In this document: positions 31,391 to 41,683 of the stretch, in pieces
Layout of the letters: each line of letters starts with the position of its first letter
Position numbering within the stretch: the stretch's first letter is position 1
Origin: Basidiobolus meristosporus CBS 931.73
Taxonomy: Eukaryota > Basidiobolomycota > Basidiobolomycetes > Basidiobolales > Basidiobolaceae
Assembly: GCA_002104905.1 (NCBI GenBank)
Contig: MCFE01000203.1
Location: 62,001 to 126,000, forward strand
Reading direction: 5' to 3'
DNA: 64,000 nt
The notes under the pieces: model-generated
The model's input: only the letters and a program-made list of their open reading frames with translations
Told to the model about the DNA's origin: nothing
Databases searched by the model: none
Translations under genes and position numbers: made by a program

Positions 31391-32290
31391 TACGTGAACC
31401 CTACTACGCATTTATGTAACCTTTCACCCGATTGCCATCCAGCTTGATTTCCGTCATATTACCTCAGTGATGAATTGGACGTGTACACTGATAACCTTAC
31501 CTATGTTTACTATTGAGCTTCCGATTCTCCTATACTAATTCGGGAGGTTGCTGCTGAGCTGCGCGTACCAAGAAATGTAGTATATAATAAACCTAGTAAC
31601 CATCGCACTGCTATTGAATTGCCGTGTTAACTATGTTCCATGGATTTGGGGCCAAATGGCGTAAACTCAAACCAACAACAATTACCAACTGTGAATATGT
31701 AGCATAACTGACAGAAACATTGATCCCCACCTTTAACCTACCTCTTTCGGCAACTTACCTATCCCTGACGGAATGACTTTACTTTTCATAACAGTATGGT
31801 GGCCATGGTAGTGAACTGGGGCTCAAAACTGCATTTTGCACCCATCCTCCTGCGTGGATTGCAAGCAGTCGCCTTCCATATCGTTGCCACCACATTGGAT
31901 ACATACTCTTGACCCACCGTGTATACATAGTTGTTCAGATTCTGAGGAATTCTTAGGGCCTCAACAGACTAGTTTGGATTTGGAACACTTGATCTAGAAT
32001 AACTGTGGCGTCTGAACAAACCATCACCAAAATCATTGAAACAAGTGTGCCATACAGAGAAGATATGATTAATATGGCCGGAGGGGTGCTTACTAACCCC
32101 TGATGGTAAGTAATCTATTTGAAAGTACAAACGGAGATATTACCATATATGGCTCATTTACCCAAGATCGATGGATTCCACCATTAGAAATTGATGCGTG
32201 AGATGGCAAAATAAATAGCACCCAGTTGCTACTCCCGAATCATCAACCACTCATTTGCAAGTGTGCAAGCAAGCATCAACATTCCTTTCA
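31391..32290. repeat. Duplicated intergenic block (partner of 36075-36981)
   Basis: The ~900 bp after copy 1 and before copy 2 is nearly identical to the ~900 bp after copy 4 and before copy 5. This shows that a two-gene block of about 1.62 kb was duplicated as a unit. No protein-coding signal is seen inside. Confidence 0.85.
32143..32152. promoter_or_regulatory. CArG box upstream of flavodoxin copy 2
   Basis: CCATATATGG, 138 bp before the ATG, followed by CTCATTTACCCA. Confidence 0.5.
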
Positions 32291-33011
32291 ATGTCCGCTC
32301 AGTCAACTACCAAGATATCCATCATCCTCTACACCGTCTATGGCCACATCTATGAGCTGGCCAAGGCTATCAAGAAAGGTCTGGAAACGAATAACGGGGT
32401 GGTAGCCACCATCTACCAAGTGCCAGAGACACTCTCTGATGACATCCTCGCCAAGATCCATGCCCCGCCTAAGCCCGATATCCCAGTGATCACTCCTGAC
32501 ATGCTCACTGAGGCTGATGGCTTCTTCTTTGGCATCCCCACCAGATTTGGGGCCATGCCAGCTCAGTTCCAGCAGTTCTGGGATGTCCACAGGCGCACTC
32601 TGGGCCCAAGGAGCACTCCGCAACAAGTTCGCAGCCACCTTCTTCTCCACTGGCTCACAACATGGAGGACAGGAGACAACAGCAATGACATTCATGACCA
32701 CTGTTGTCCACCATGGAATGATCTACATCCCCAATGGATTCGCATCACCACACTTGACTGACAACTCTGAGATAGTTGGCGGAGGACCATGGGGAGCAGG
32801 AACCATCACGAATGGAGATGGATCACGAATGCCATCTCAGAAAGAGCTGGAAGTGGCCGAGCTACAAGGACAAAACTATGGGGAGATTGTGGTGCGTCAC
32901 ACTCAACCTCAGATAGTGGAGAGAATTGTGGAAAAGATCATTGAGAAGGAAGTACCAGATAGAGCCAAGGTGAGCAGAAAAAACTCGTTCTTCAAGAAAA
33001 TCTTTGCCTGA
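32291..33011 (+). pseudogene. Flavodoxin-like quinone reductase, array copy 2, one frameshift
   Basis: Same head (MSAQSTTKISIILYTVYGHI) and tail (VERIVEKIIEKEV..KNSFFKKIFA) as its relatives. One extra base near 32585 (GGGATGTCCAC against GGGATGCCAC) breaks the frame after QQFWD. All sequence on both sides is otherwise intact and nearly identical to the functional copies. It is a very young pseudogene or a single sequencing error. Confidence 0.9.
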
Positions 33012-33200
33012 AACTGTACTTATGGTCATGAAGAGCTAACTTAAACCTTGTATTGTACTGACAGTAATATTTTCTAACCCCACTATTTTTTGTTCCAACT
33101 GTATAATTTTATGCCATGCAATAAACATAGAAAATTAAACGGAACTCTGTGCTAAAGTTCTCTTATGGCTCACAAATTCCTCAAGTATTATGAGCTACCA

Positions 33201-33220
33201 ATATATATATATATATATAT
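33201..33220. repeat. (AT)10 microsatellite
   Basis: Twenty bases of perfect AT repeat in the spacer after copy 2. The rest of 33012-33688 shows no gene; 33530-33690 is the diverged promoter block shared with copy 1. Confidence 0.9.
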
Positions 33221-33688
33221 CAGCTGCCTGGCTGCCTGAATGAAGTGTTACGAAGGGAAAGCTTCAAAGCTAGGTCCTCTTGCGTCGTATTTAAACATAT
33301 GAATTCATAAATCTATAGTAAGCGTGCTCCACTACAAGAAACGTCGGGGAACCTGTCCTTAAGCGGCTAATGATGGAGTTTTGTGCGACTATCTACACCT
33401 GTATTTCTCAAATTTAATGTAGCGGTTAGCGGAGGCATCCACCTTGATGATCGCTGTTGTCAAACATGTGGGTGGTTTATTATAGCCGTGAAAACATCTA
33501 GGGAAGCACCGTAATTGTCATTAATTTATTGCTAAGCAACAATCCACAATCTGTAGTGATAAATTGGAATAGTAGTGGAAAAATTCAGAGGCCAAGTATT
33601 TGTAACTTCAACAAAATCAATAGCCCCTCATTACGGAGCAACGGCACACAAATATTAGTGACGAACTGAGATGGTTGTGGATGAATAG

Positions 33689-33698
33689 CCATATATGG
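33689..33698. promoter_or_regulatory. CArG box upstream of flavodoxin copy 3
   Basis: CCATATATGG, 164 bp before the ATG, followed by GTTATTTACCCA as in copy 1. Confidence 0.5.
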
Positions 33699-33862
33699 GT
33701 TATTTACCCATCACGGATACATCGGTTAATTTGGATTCAGGTCCTGAGGAAGGTTGACCATTTCGTAATAAATACCACTTGCAGGCTCTACGCTGTGTCA
33801 TACAATCACTCAAATTGATAGTTCAGCACCTACATTCGACTATTCCATATCTTTACTACGCA

Positions 33863-34582
33863 ATGACAGTACAATCCAAGACTAAGGTTTTCATCATCCT
33901 CTACACCGTCTATGGCCACATCTATGAGCTGGCCAAGGCTATCAAGAAAGGTCTGGAAACGAATAACGGAGTGGTAGCCACCATCTACCAAGTGCCAGAG
34001 ACACTCTCTGATGACATCCTCGCCAAGATCCATGCCCCGCCTAAGCCCGATATCCCAGTGATCACTCCTGACATGCTCACCGAGGCTGATGGCTTTTTCT
34101 TTGGCATCCCCACCAGATTCGGGGCCATGCCAGCTCAGTTCCAGCAGTTCTGGGATGCCACAGGCGCACTCTGGGCCCAAGGAGCACTCCGCAACAAGTT
34201 CGCAGCCACCTTCTTCTCCACTGGCTCACAACATGGAGGACAGGAGACAACAGCAATGACATTCATGACCACCATCGTCCACCATGGAATGATCTACATC
34301 CCCAATGGATTCGCATCACCACACTTGACTGACAACTCTGAGATAGTTGGCGGAGGACCATGGGGAGCAGGAACCATCACGAATGGAGATGGATCACGAA
34401 TGCCATCTCAGAAAGAGCTGGAAGTGGCCGAGCTACAAGGACAAAACTACGGAGAGATTGTGGTGCGTCATACTCAACCTCAGTTGGTGGAGAGAGTCAT
34501 CGAGAAGATCGTGGAGAAGCAGGTACCATCTAAGACCAATACAGCGGTCAAGAAGTCATTCTTCAAAAAACTTTTTGCCTGA
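33863..34582 (+). CDS. WrbA/Pst2-type flavodoxin-like quinone oxidoreductase, array copy 3
   Basis: 239 aa, intronless, with the FMN loops of copy 1 unchanged (YTVYGH, PTRFGAM, GSQHGGQE). The N-terminus differs (MTVQSKTKVFIILYTVYGHI) and the tail is QLVERVIEKIVEKQVPSKTN..KKSFFKKLFA. The sequence upstream of codon 10 is unrelated to copies 1, 2, 4 and 5 for about 100 bp, although the distal promoter block is shared with copy 1. From codon 11 onward the DNA is almost identical to the other copies. So the head and promoter evolve separately from the body, consistent with gene conversion of the body. Confidence 0.95.
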   Translation: MTVQSKTKVFIILYTVYGHIYELAKAIKKGLETNNGVVATIYQVPETLSDDILAKIHAPPKPDIPVITPDMLTEADGFFFGIPTRFGAMPAQFQQFWDATGALWAQGALRNKFAATFFSTGSQHGGQETTAMTFMTTIVHHGMIYIPNGFASPHLTDNSEIVGGGPWGAGTITNGDGSRMPSQKELEVAELQGQNYGEIVVRHTQPQLVERVIEKIVEKQVPSKTNTAVKKSFFKKLFA

Positions 34583-35198
34583 CATATGAATCAGACAATA
34601 CAATTGTGTAACCTTTCAATCAACGGCTCCTGGCCAAAATCAAGTCTTAATTACATCAGTATTCAACCGGTCTTGAATACTGATAACCTTACCAGTCTTT
34701 ATTATCTAATATTGAATCTTCGGACTCAGAATCAGGATGTTGAGACTAAATTAAAAGCAACAAGCAGTATAGAATATAATAAATATAATGGCGATTATAA
34801 TAACCACGTTAAAAGAGTTATATTAAGGTTGTTGGGCCAGACGAGGTAGGCTCGGAATAGCAACGACTATAACTTAACCGTAACTCCAAACTTTATTGTA
34901 AGTTAGCTCTTTGCATGCATGTCATTCGGTGTGAGTTGCTCATAGTCGCTTGTAGATTTTAGACTGGCTGTTGACTAGCTCTATCTGGAAAGCTACTAGA
35001 GATTCGGAGTATTCCCTCAAAGAACTCATCAATCTAGGTTGGGCGCTTGATTAATGATAGACAGAGATACTGTCTTCAAATAACTAAAACTGATATGTAC
35101 ACATAGATTTGAATTTAGATGCGGTTAATATGTTTGCAAGGATGCTTACTAACCTCTGATGGTAAGTAATCTATTTGAAAGTACAAACGGAGATATTA
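34583..35198. other. Intergenic in the flavodoxin array; no gene seen
   Basis: An open stretch at 34586-34849 directly after copy 3 is AT-rich and featureless. From about 35140 the promoter block shared with copies 2 and 5 begins. Confidence 0.5.
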
Positions 35199-35208
35199 CC
35201 ATATATGG
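35199..35208. promoter_or_regulatory. CArG box upstream of flavodoxin copy 4
   Basis: CCATATATGG, 146 bp before the ATG, followed by CTTATTTACCCA. Confidence 0.5.
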
Positions 35209-35354
35209 CTTATTTACCCAAGATCGATGGATTCCACCATTAGAAATTGATGCGTGAGATGGCAAAATAAATAGCACCCAGTTGCTACTCTCGAATCATC
35301 AACCACTCATTTGCAAGTGTGCAAACAAGTAAGCAAGCATCAACACTCCTTTCA

Positions 35355-36074
35355 ATGTCCGCTCAGCCAACTACCAAGATATCCATCATCCTCTACACCG
35401 TCTATGGCCACATCTATGAGCTGGCCAAGGCTATCAAGAAAGGTCTGGAAACGAATAACGGAGTGGTAGCCACCATCTACCAAGTGCCAGAGACACTCTC
35501 TGATGACATCCTCGCCAAGATCCATGCCCCGCCTAAGCCCGATATCCCGGTGATCACTCCTGACATGCTCACTGAGGCTGATGGCTTTTTCTTTGGCATC
35601 CCCACCAGATTTGGGGCCATGTCAGCTCAGTTCCAGCAGTTCTGGGATGCCACAGGCGCACTCTGGGCCCAAGGAGCACTCCGCAACAAGTTCGCAGCCA
35701 CCTTCTTCTCCACTGGCTCACAACATGGAGGACAGGAGACAACAGCAATGACATTCATGACCACTGTTGTCCACCATGGAATGATCTACATCCCCAATGG
35801 ATTCGCATCACCACACTTGACTGACAACTCTGAGATAGTTGGCGGAGGACCATGGGGAGTAGGAACCATCACGAATGGAGATGGATCACGAATGCCATCT
35901 CAGAAAGAGCTGGAAGTGGCCGAGCTACAGGGACAAAACTACGGAGAGATTGTGGTGCGTCATACTCAACCTCAGTTGGTGGAGAGAGTCATCGAGAAGA
36001 TCGTGGAGAAGCAGGTGCCATCTAAGGCAAATGCGGTGACCAAAAAGTCATTCTTCAAAAAACTCTTTGCCTAA
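35355..36074 (+). CDS. WrbA/Pst2-type flavodoxin-like quinone oxidoreductase, array copy 4
   Basis: 239 aa. Nearly identical to copy 1 including the tail QLVERVIEKIVEKQVPSKAN. Distinct changes: Pro90 to Ser in GAMSAQF beside the FMN loop, and Ala169 to Val (PWGVGTI). Pro90 is retained in the other copies; loss of this Pro next to PTRFGAM might affect FMN binding (inference). The 3' flank is the copy-1 3' flank, while the promoter is of the copy-2/5 type, so copy 4 sits at a recombination joint between blocks. Confidence 0.94.
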   Translation: MSAQPTTKISIILYTVYGHIYELAKAIKKGLETNNGVVATIYQVPETLSDDILAKIHAPPKPDIPVITPDMLTEADGFFFGIPTRFGAMSAQFQQFWDATGALWAQGALRNKFAATFFSTGSQHGGQETTAMTFMTTVVHHGMIYIPNGFASPHLTDNSEIVGGGPWGVGTITNGDGSRMPSQKELEVAELQGQNYGEIVVRHTQPQLVERVIEKIVEKQVPSKANAVTKKSFFKKLFA

Positions 36075-36981
36075 TACGTGAACCCTACGACGCATTTATG
36101 TAACCTTTCACCCGATTGCCATCCAGCTTGATTTCCGTCATATTACCTCAGTGATGAATTGGACGTGTACACTGATAACCTTACCTATGTTTACTATTGA
36201 GCTTCCGATTCTCCTATACTAATTCGGGAGGTTGCTGCTGAGCTGCGCGTACCAAGAAATGTAGTATATAATAAACCTAGTAACCATCGCACTGCTATTG
36301 AATTGCCGTGTTAACTGTGTTCCATGGATTTGGGGCCAAATGGCGTAAACTCAAACCAACAACAATTACCAACTGTGAATACGCAGCACAACTGACACAA
36401 ATATTGATCCCCACCTTTAATCTACCTCTTTCGGCAACTTACCTATCCCTGACGGAATGACTTTACTTTCATAACAGTATGGTGGCCATGGTAGTGAACT
36501 GGGGCTCAAAACTGCATTTTGCACCCATCCTCCTGCGTGGATTGCAAGCAGTCGCTTTCCATATCGTTGCCACCACATTGGATACATACTCTTGACCCAC
36601 CGTGTATACATAGTTGTTCAGATTCTGAGGAATTCTTAGGGCCTCAACAGACTAGTTTGGATTTGGAACACTTGATCTAGAATAACTGTGGCGTCTGAAC
36701 AAACCATCACCAAAATCATTGAAACAAGTGTGCCATAGAGAGAAGATATGATTAATATGGCCGGAGGGGTGCTTACTAACCCCTGATGGTAAGTAATCTA
36801 TTTGAAAGTACAAACGGAGATATTACCATATATGGCTTATTTACCCAAAATCGATGGATTCCACCATTAGAAATTGGTCCGTGAGATGGCAAAATAAATA
36901 GCACCCAGTTGCTACTCCCGAATCATCAACCACTCATTTGCAAGTGTGCAAACAAGTAAGCAAGCATCAACACTCCTTTCA
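36075..36981. repeat. Duplicated intergenic block (partner of 31391-32290)
   Basis: Same content and order as 31391-32290 with scattered substitutions and small indels. Ends with the promoter of copy 5. Confidence 0.85.
36826..36835. promoter_or_regulatory. CArG box upstream of flavodoxin copy 5
   Basis: CCATATATGG, 146 bp before the ATG, followed by CTTATTTACCCA. Confidence 0.5.
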
Positions 36982-37701
36982 ATGTCCGCTCAGTCAACTA
37001 CCAAGATATCCATCATCCTCTACACCGTCTATGGCCACATCTACGAGCTGGCCAAGGCTATCAAGAAAGGTCTGGAAACGAATAACGGGGTGGTAGCCAC
37101 CATCTACCAAGTGCCAGAGACACTCTCTGATGACATCCTCGCCAAGATCCATGCCCCGCCTAAGCCCGATATCCCAGTGATCACTCCTGACATGCTCACT
37201 GAGGCTGATGGCTTTTTCTTTGGCATCCCCACCAGATTTGGGGCCATGCCAGCTCAGTTCCAGCAGTTCTGGGATGCCACAGGCGCACTCTGGGCCAAAG
37301 GAGCACTCCGCAACAAGTTCGCAGCCACCTTCTTCTCCACTGGCTCACAACATGGAGGACAGGAGACAACAGCAATGACATTCATGACCACTGTTGTCCA
37401 CCATGGAATGATCTACATCCCCAATGGATTCGCATCACCACACTTGACTGACAACTCTGAGATAGTTGGCGGAGGACCATGGGGAGCAGGAACCATCACG
37501 AATGGAGATGGATCACGAATGCCATCTCAGAAAGAGCTGGAAGTGGCCGAGCTACAAGGACAAAACTATGGGGAAATTGTGGTGCGTCTTACGCAGCCCC
37601 AAGTAGTGGAGAGGGTAGTGGAGAAGATCGTGGAAAAGCAAATCAAGGAAAAGGTAAAGTTCGTTGAGAAGAAATCATTCCTGAAGAAAATATTCTCCTA
37701 G
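36982..37701 (+). CDS. WrbA/Pst2-type flavodoxin-like quinone oxidoreductase, array copy 5
   Basis: 239 aa, intronless. FMN loops as in copy 1; residue 106 is Lys (LWAKGAL) as in copy 8, where copies 1-4 have Gln. The tail is the most different of the block: QVVERVVEKIVEKQIKEKVK..KKSFLKKIFS. After codon 195 the DNA departs sharply from the other copies, while the body is almost identical. Tail length and the pattern of Glu/Lys heptads and final KKSF.KK.F are kept, so the tail seems to be under selection. Confidence 0.95.
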   Translation: MSAQSTTKISIILYTVYGHIYELAKAIKKGLETNNGVVATIYQVPETLSDDILAKIHAPPKPDIPVITPDMLTEADGFFFGIPTRFGAMPAQFQQFWDATGALWAKGALRNKFAATFFSTGSQHGGQETTAMTFMTTVVHHGMIYIPNGFASPHLTDNSEIVGGGPWGAGTITNGDGSRMPSQKELEVAELQGQNYGEIVVRLTQPQVVERVVEKIVEKQIKEKVKFVEKKSFLKKIFS

Positions 37702-38446
37702 CCTTGTCGAATATACATTTGTGTAAAGCCGTTGCATTCATATTGGCGATATTGGGAAACTGAATTTGTATGCCATTATGCTCGAACTTGTAAGAATAGT
37801 AATAATTAATAAAACTTATATGATACTTTGCCCGCGTAAGTCAATTCGAATGCGGGTTCTTTATATCGGAACTTAACGGAGCCTTGAATCGGCCAAGGAA
37901 CTTTTTAATGGAAACTTGGATGATCACAGGTGTTAAAAGTAAGCATAAAGCTTGAATCCTATTTCCATTCTTAGATCACGACTCAACTACATACCTTCGG
38001 CTAAAGAGTAGATCGCTTGGGAGTTTAACAGTATATAGATATATACGGTAGTTCTGCCGGTAACCCCAGATTAGAATGCATTGCAACACGAGCATCCCAT
38101 GAAGCGTGAAAGATAAGATTCAATGGCGGAGCTTTGTCAAACATCTTGCATCAAGGTTATCCGGAAAAATAACCTAGCTTAGGATGATTATGCATAAAAT
38201 CATTACGAAGTATGCTACTAACTTCTCGGTTGATGCACACATTCGACTGCGTGCGACAAGGGGAAGTGTTATATCGGGCCAATTTAACCAGATCTATAGC
38301 TATGCTTTGGAAATCCGGAGATACAACTTGTCGTTATATGTACTTTATCCATCGCCATTGCTAAATAGGTATGCACCCTCAGAAAAGAAAATATCGATTT
38401 TATATGTATCATGAGCACACAATCAAAATCAAATGTATGATCACAG
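37702..38446. other. Intergenic in the flavodoxin array; no gene seen
   Basis: Unique sequence. An open stretch at 38184-38414 has no recognisable features. Confidence 0.5.
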
Positions 38447-38830
38447 GCCCAAGGAGCACTCCGTGACAAGTTCGCAGCCACCTTCTTCTCCACTGGCTCA
38501 CAACACGGAGGACAGGAGACAACAGCGATGACATTCATGACCACCGTTGTCCACCATGGAATGATCTACATCCCCAATGGATTCGCATCACCACACTTGA
38601 CTGACAACTCTGAGATAGTTGGCGGAGGACCATGGGGAGCAGGAACCATCACGAATGGAGATGGATCGCGAATGCCATCTCAGAAAGAGCTAGACGCGGC
38701 CGAGCTACAAGGTCAATACTATGGGGAGGTTGCGGTGCGTCACATTCAACCTGAGATTGTGAAGTGAGTGGTCGAGAAATAAAATAGAAGTACCAGCCGA
38801 AAATCAGTCCAGAAGAAACTCTTTGCATAA
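38447..38830 (+). pseudogene. Flavodoxin-like quinone reductase, 5'-truncated relic (array copy 6)
   Basis: Starts abruptly at the codon for Ala105 of the family (AQGALRDKFAATFF) and keeps GSQHGGQE and most of the 3' half. It meets a TGA at 38765-38767 within the tail (VK-stop). Decayed tail homology continues to the TAA near 38830. The first 104 codons and the promoter are missing. The final AG before 38447 is chance or a breakpoint scar. Confidence 0.9.
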
Positions 38831-39340
38831 GGCGCTACTCCTGATCTTCACCGGTCGATAAAAGACCATTTATCAAGGAAGATGGCATTAAAGAAAGCGC
38901 CTAATATGGCCGAATTGTCGGGCGGAAAGTCATTTCTTAAGGTAACTCGAAACCATGTGCGCTGATAACCTTGTTGACACCTTGGCGGTGACCAATTTGA
39001 ATAGATCACATACACAAGCATCTACTGATGAACTCGACCGGTCCTATTTCAAATTTTCTTCCATTATTTGGGATGGATCCCGCAATCAACGCGCTTGGGC
39101 GCCTCACATGCTTTACATGAAAACTACATACATCCAGTATCGAATTTCATGTTGGGATATTTAAGGAACACATGTGATTATGAGCGGTGAAAATACCATA
39201 ACTATCCGTACTTGTATCAGTTCATGTAGAACTTCACCCCTGGTCGGATGTAATCAATGAGGAACTCCCCCGTATTTGGTCAGTTTATCTATCTAGATTA
39301 GATGAATTCAAGTAACCATATTGGTAGATATGTTAGCCCT
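38831..39340. other. Intergenic between relics; no gene seen
   Basis: Nothing recognisable in any frame; the open stretch at 38955-39164 is featureless. Confidence 0.5.
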
Positions 39341-39547
39341 ACAACAGCAATGGCATTCATGACCACCATCGTCCACCATGGAATGATCTACATCCCCAAT
39401 GGATTCGCATCACCACACTTGACTGACAACTCTGAGATAGTTGACGGAGGACCATGGGGAGCAGGAACCATCGCGATCAGAAAGAGATACAAGGTCAAGA
39501 CTACGGGTAAATTGTAGTCCGTCATATTCAACCCCAGATGGTGGAGG
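39341..39547 (+). pseudogene. Flavodoxin-like quinone reductase, short relic (array copy 7)
   Basis: Contains the codons for TTAMAFMTTIVHHGMIYIP through GGPWGAGTIA (about residues 129-172), then a deletion, then scraps of QKE..LQGQDYG and RHIQP with frame breaks. The coding part that remains is almost identical to copy 3 (ATCGTC variant), so the truncation is recent or was partly repaired by conversion. Confidence 0.88.
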
Positions 39548-39898
39548 AAGCAAATATGGGAAGAGTGGACCTTCTGAAGTCATCCCTCTAAAATCAACAC
39601 ACACCATCATTGTCAACTAAGGATTATCCTTGAACACCAGTAAAGCCTTCATACTTACTAATCCATGTTGGACCTCGGAAAAAATCTAAAAATGGACACA
39701 TCTGATTATTTTTGTGATGAGCAACCCCATCATTCATATGATATCGGAAAGCCACTTCGCACAATTCTTTTCAGTATGGATACTTGCGTTAGGCAGAGAA
39801 TTCTCTTTCTAGGTGTGATACTCTTTCTATATCGATCTAGTAGACGGTCTATGAGTCAACACTGAATATCAAGCGTGAATGCCAATTTGTAATGATAT

Positions 39899-39908
39899 CC
39901 AAATGCGG
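39899..39908. promoter_or_regulatory. Degenerate CArG-like site upstream of flavodoxin copy 8
   Basis: CCAAATGCGG followed by GATATTTATCCA, at the same relative place and beside the same ATTTA.CCA context as the perfect boxes of the other copies, but off-consensus at two core bases. Confidence 0.3.
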
Positions 39909-40121
39909 GATATTTATCCAGCGAAATCTCGCCGAAGAGTATTTGCAATCCTTTTCGGTTGATTAGTAACGAATCTAGGATGATCCTTAACACTTGGAAA
40001 TGAAATAAATACCGCTTCATAGCACCTACCTCCTACATCGAATTTTGATTGCTGCATCTTTTGCTTTATACCTTTCCCTTTGCAAATACATTAACGTCCT
40101 CCTAGTGTGACTTATTGCGTA

Positions 40122-40841
40122 ATGGCCGTCGAACCAAAGACCAAGATTTACATCATCCTTTACACCGTCTATGGCCATATCTACGAAGTGGCCAAGGCTG
40201 TCAAGAAAGGAATTGAGAAAAATGAACGAGTAGAAGTCACCATCTACCAAGTGCCAGAGACACTCTCTGATGACATCCTCGCCAAGATCCATGCCCCACC
40301 TAAGCCCGATATTCCAGTGATCACTCCTGACATGCTCACCGAGGCTGATGGCTTCTTCTTTGGCATCCCCACCAGATTTGGGGCCATGCCAGCTCAGTTC
40401 CAGCAGTTCTGGGATGCCACGGGCGCACTCTGGGCCAAAGGAGCACTCCGCAACAAGTTCGCAGCCACCTTCTTCTCCACCGCCTCACAACATGGAGGAC
40501 AGGAGACAACAGCAATGACATTCATGACCACCGTTGTCCACCATGGAATGATCTACATCCCCAATGGATTCGCATCACCACACTTGACTGACAACTCTGA
40601 GATAGTTGGTGGAGGACCATGGGGAGCTGGTACTATTGCCAACGGTGATGGATCCAGAATGCCATCTCAGAAAGAGCTGGAAGTGGCCGAGCTACAAGGA
40701 CAAAACTACGGAGAGATTGTGGTGCGTCATACTCAACCTCAGATTGTGGAGAAAACCGTGGAGAAGGTGGTAGTGAAAGAGGTGCCGGCTCAGGCTGAAG
40801 TAACAAAGAAGAAATCGTTCTTGAAGAAAATCTTCAACTAA
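40122..40841 (+). CDS. WrbA/Pst2-type flavodoxin-like quinone oxidoreductase, array copy 8
   Basis: 239 aa, intronless; the most diverged intact member. N-terminus MAVEPKTKIYIILYTVYGHI, then EVAKAVKKGIEKNERVEVTI. The body from residue 41 is almost identical to the others, with STASQHGGQE in place of STGSQHGGQE. The tail is QIVEKTVEKVVVKEVPAQAE..KKSFLKKIFN. Within the identical body, a short patch at 40624-40652 (GGAGCTGGTACTATTGCCAA) has many silent changes relative to all other copies. This looks like an unconverted island of the original sequence. Promoter unrelated to the rest apart from the weak CArG-like site. Confidence 0.95.
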   Translation: MAVEPKTKIYIILYTVYGHIYEVAKAVKKGIEKNERVEVTIYQVPETLSDDILAKIHAPPKPDIPVITPDMLTEADGFFFGIPTRFGAMPAQFQQFWDATGALWAKGALRNKFAATFFSTASQHGGQETTAMTFMTTVVHHGMIYIPNGFASPHLTDNSEIVGGGPWGAGTIANGDGSRMPSQKELEVAELQGQNYGEIVVRHTQPQIVEKTVEKVVVKEVPAQAEVTKKKSFLKKIFN

Positions 40842-41177
40842 TCCCAAGGATTATGAATATGTTTATATGTATGCCCAGAATTTAATAATTAATTTCATCA
40901 ACTTGTGTCTTTCGGATTAAATAAATTTCAGCATTTGTCATATCACCTGAACCTGTGCTTCGATGGATCAACAATGAAAATCAGCACAACACATCAATCC
41001 ACAAAAGAAATCAATATGTGTTTAGCCGACTGATTATACCAGAAGTAATATATAATGTACACATCCAACAATCTGTAAGTGGAGGAGATCGCCGAATTGT
41101 TTAGAGTTGGTCAATCGAGTCATAACAAAACGACCCAACCAAATAAGCTAGGATGCCAGCTCGTCTTCTTTGTATAC
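40842..41177. other. Intergenic; no gene seen
   Basis: 3' region of the last quinone reductase and 5' region of the APC15-like gene. Confidence 0.5.
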
Positions 41178-41683
41178 ATGATTTTTCCACCACTGCAACC
41201 CTCACTGTTCCCCAAGGCCACCATTCCCCGGTCACTCAGGAAATCAGAACTCTCGGAGCTTGAGGAACTTGAGTTAGCCCAAGAGGAATATGAAAAGCAG
41301 GTAATTGCCCTCGGTCCGTTTCCCGGTTGGAGGACTACTAACTCTTGGCCTGTGTAGTTGGACGAGGTAAGGTGTGCTGGCCACTGGTATAATCCAATTG
41401 GATTCCAACAAGTCTCTGAGGAGGAGGAGGAAGAGGAGGAGGAAGAAGAAGAGGAAGGGGAATTTGAGAATGAAGAGGTAAACACCATAGACAGTGACTT
41501 GGATCTGACCAGAAGACTGACCTTTATTAGGAGTATGACGAGGGGGAGTATCCCCACCCAGACGAATACGACTCGGAACAAAGCTATGCGGAAGCGCAGG
41601 TAGCCGACTTCGAGGAAATGTCGGATATTGAAGAAATGGAGATGGAAGATGATGAAGAAATGGACATGGAGGATCTTGAGTAG
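41178..41683 (+). CDS. Anaphase-promoting complex subunit 15-like acidic protein
   Basis: Three exons: 41178-41300, 41358-41477, 41531-41683; introns 57 and 53 bp. The joined protein is 131 aa. The N-terminus MIFPPLQPSLFPKATIP and the following acidic helix (ELSELEELELAQEEYEKQ), then WYNPIGFQ, then an almost purely acidic tail (13 Glu in a row, about 62-74, and EEMEMEDDEEMDMEDLE at the end), is the layout of APC15/Mnd2-type subunits. These help the APC/C ubiquitin ligase to turn over Cdc20-checkpoint complexes. Similarity rests on short motifs and composition, so another acidic nuclear protein is possible. Splicing keeps one frame throughout while the unspliced reading hits stops. Transcribed towards the eIF4E2-like gene; the two are convergent. 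Confidence 0.6.
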
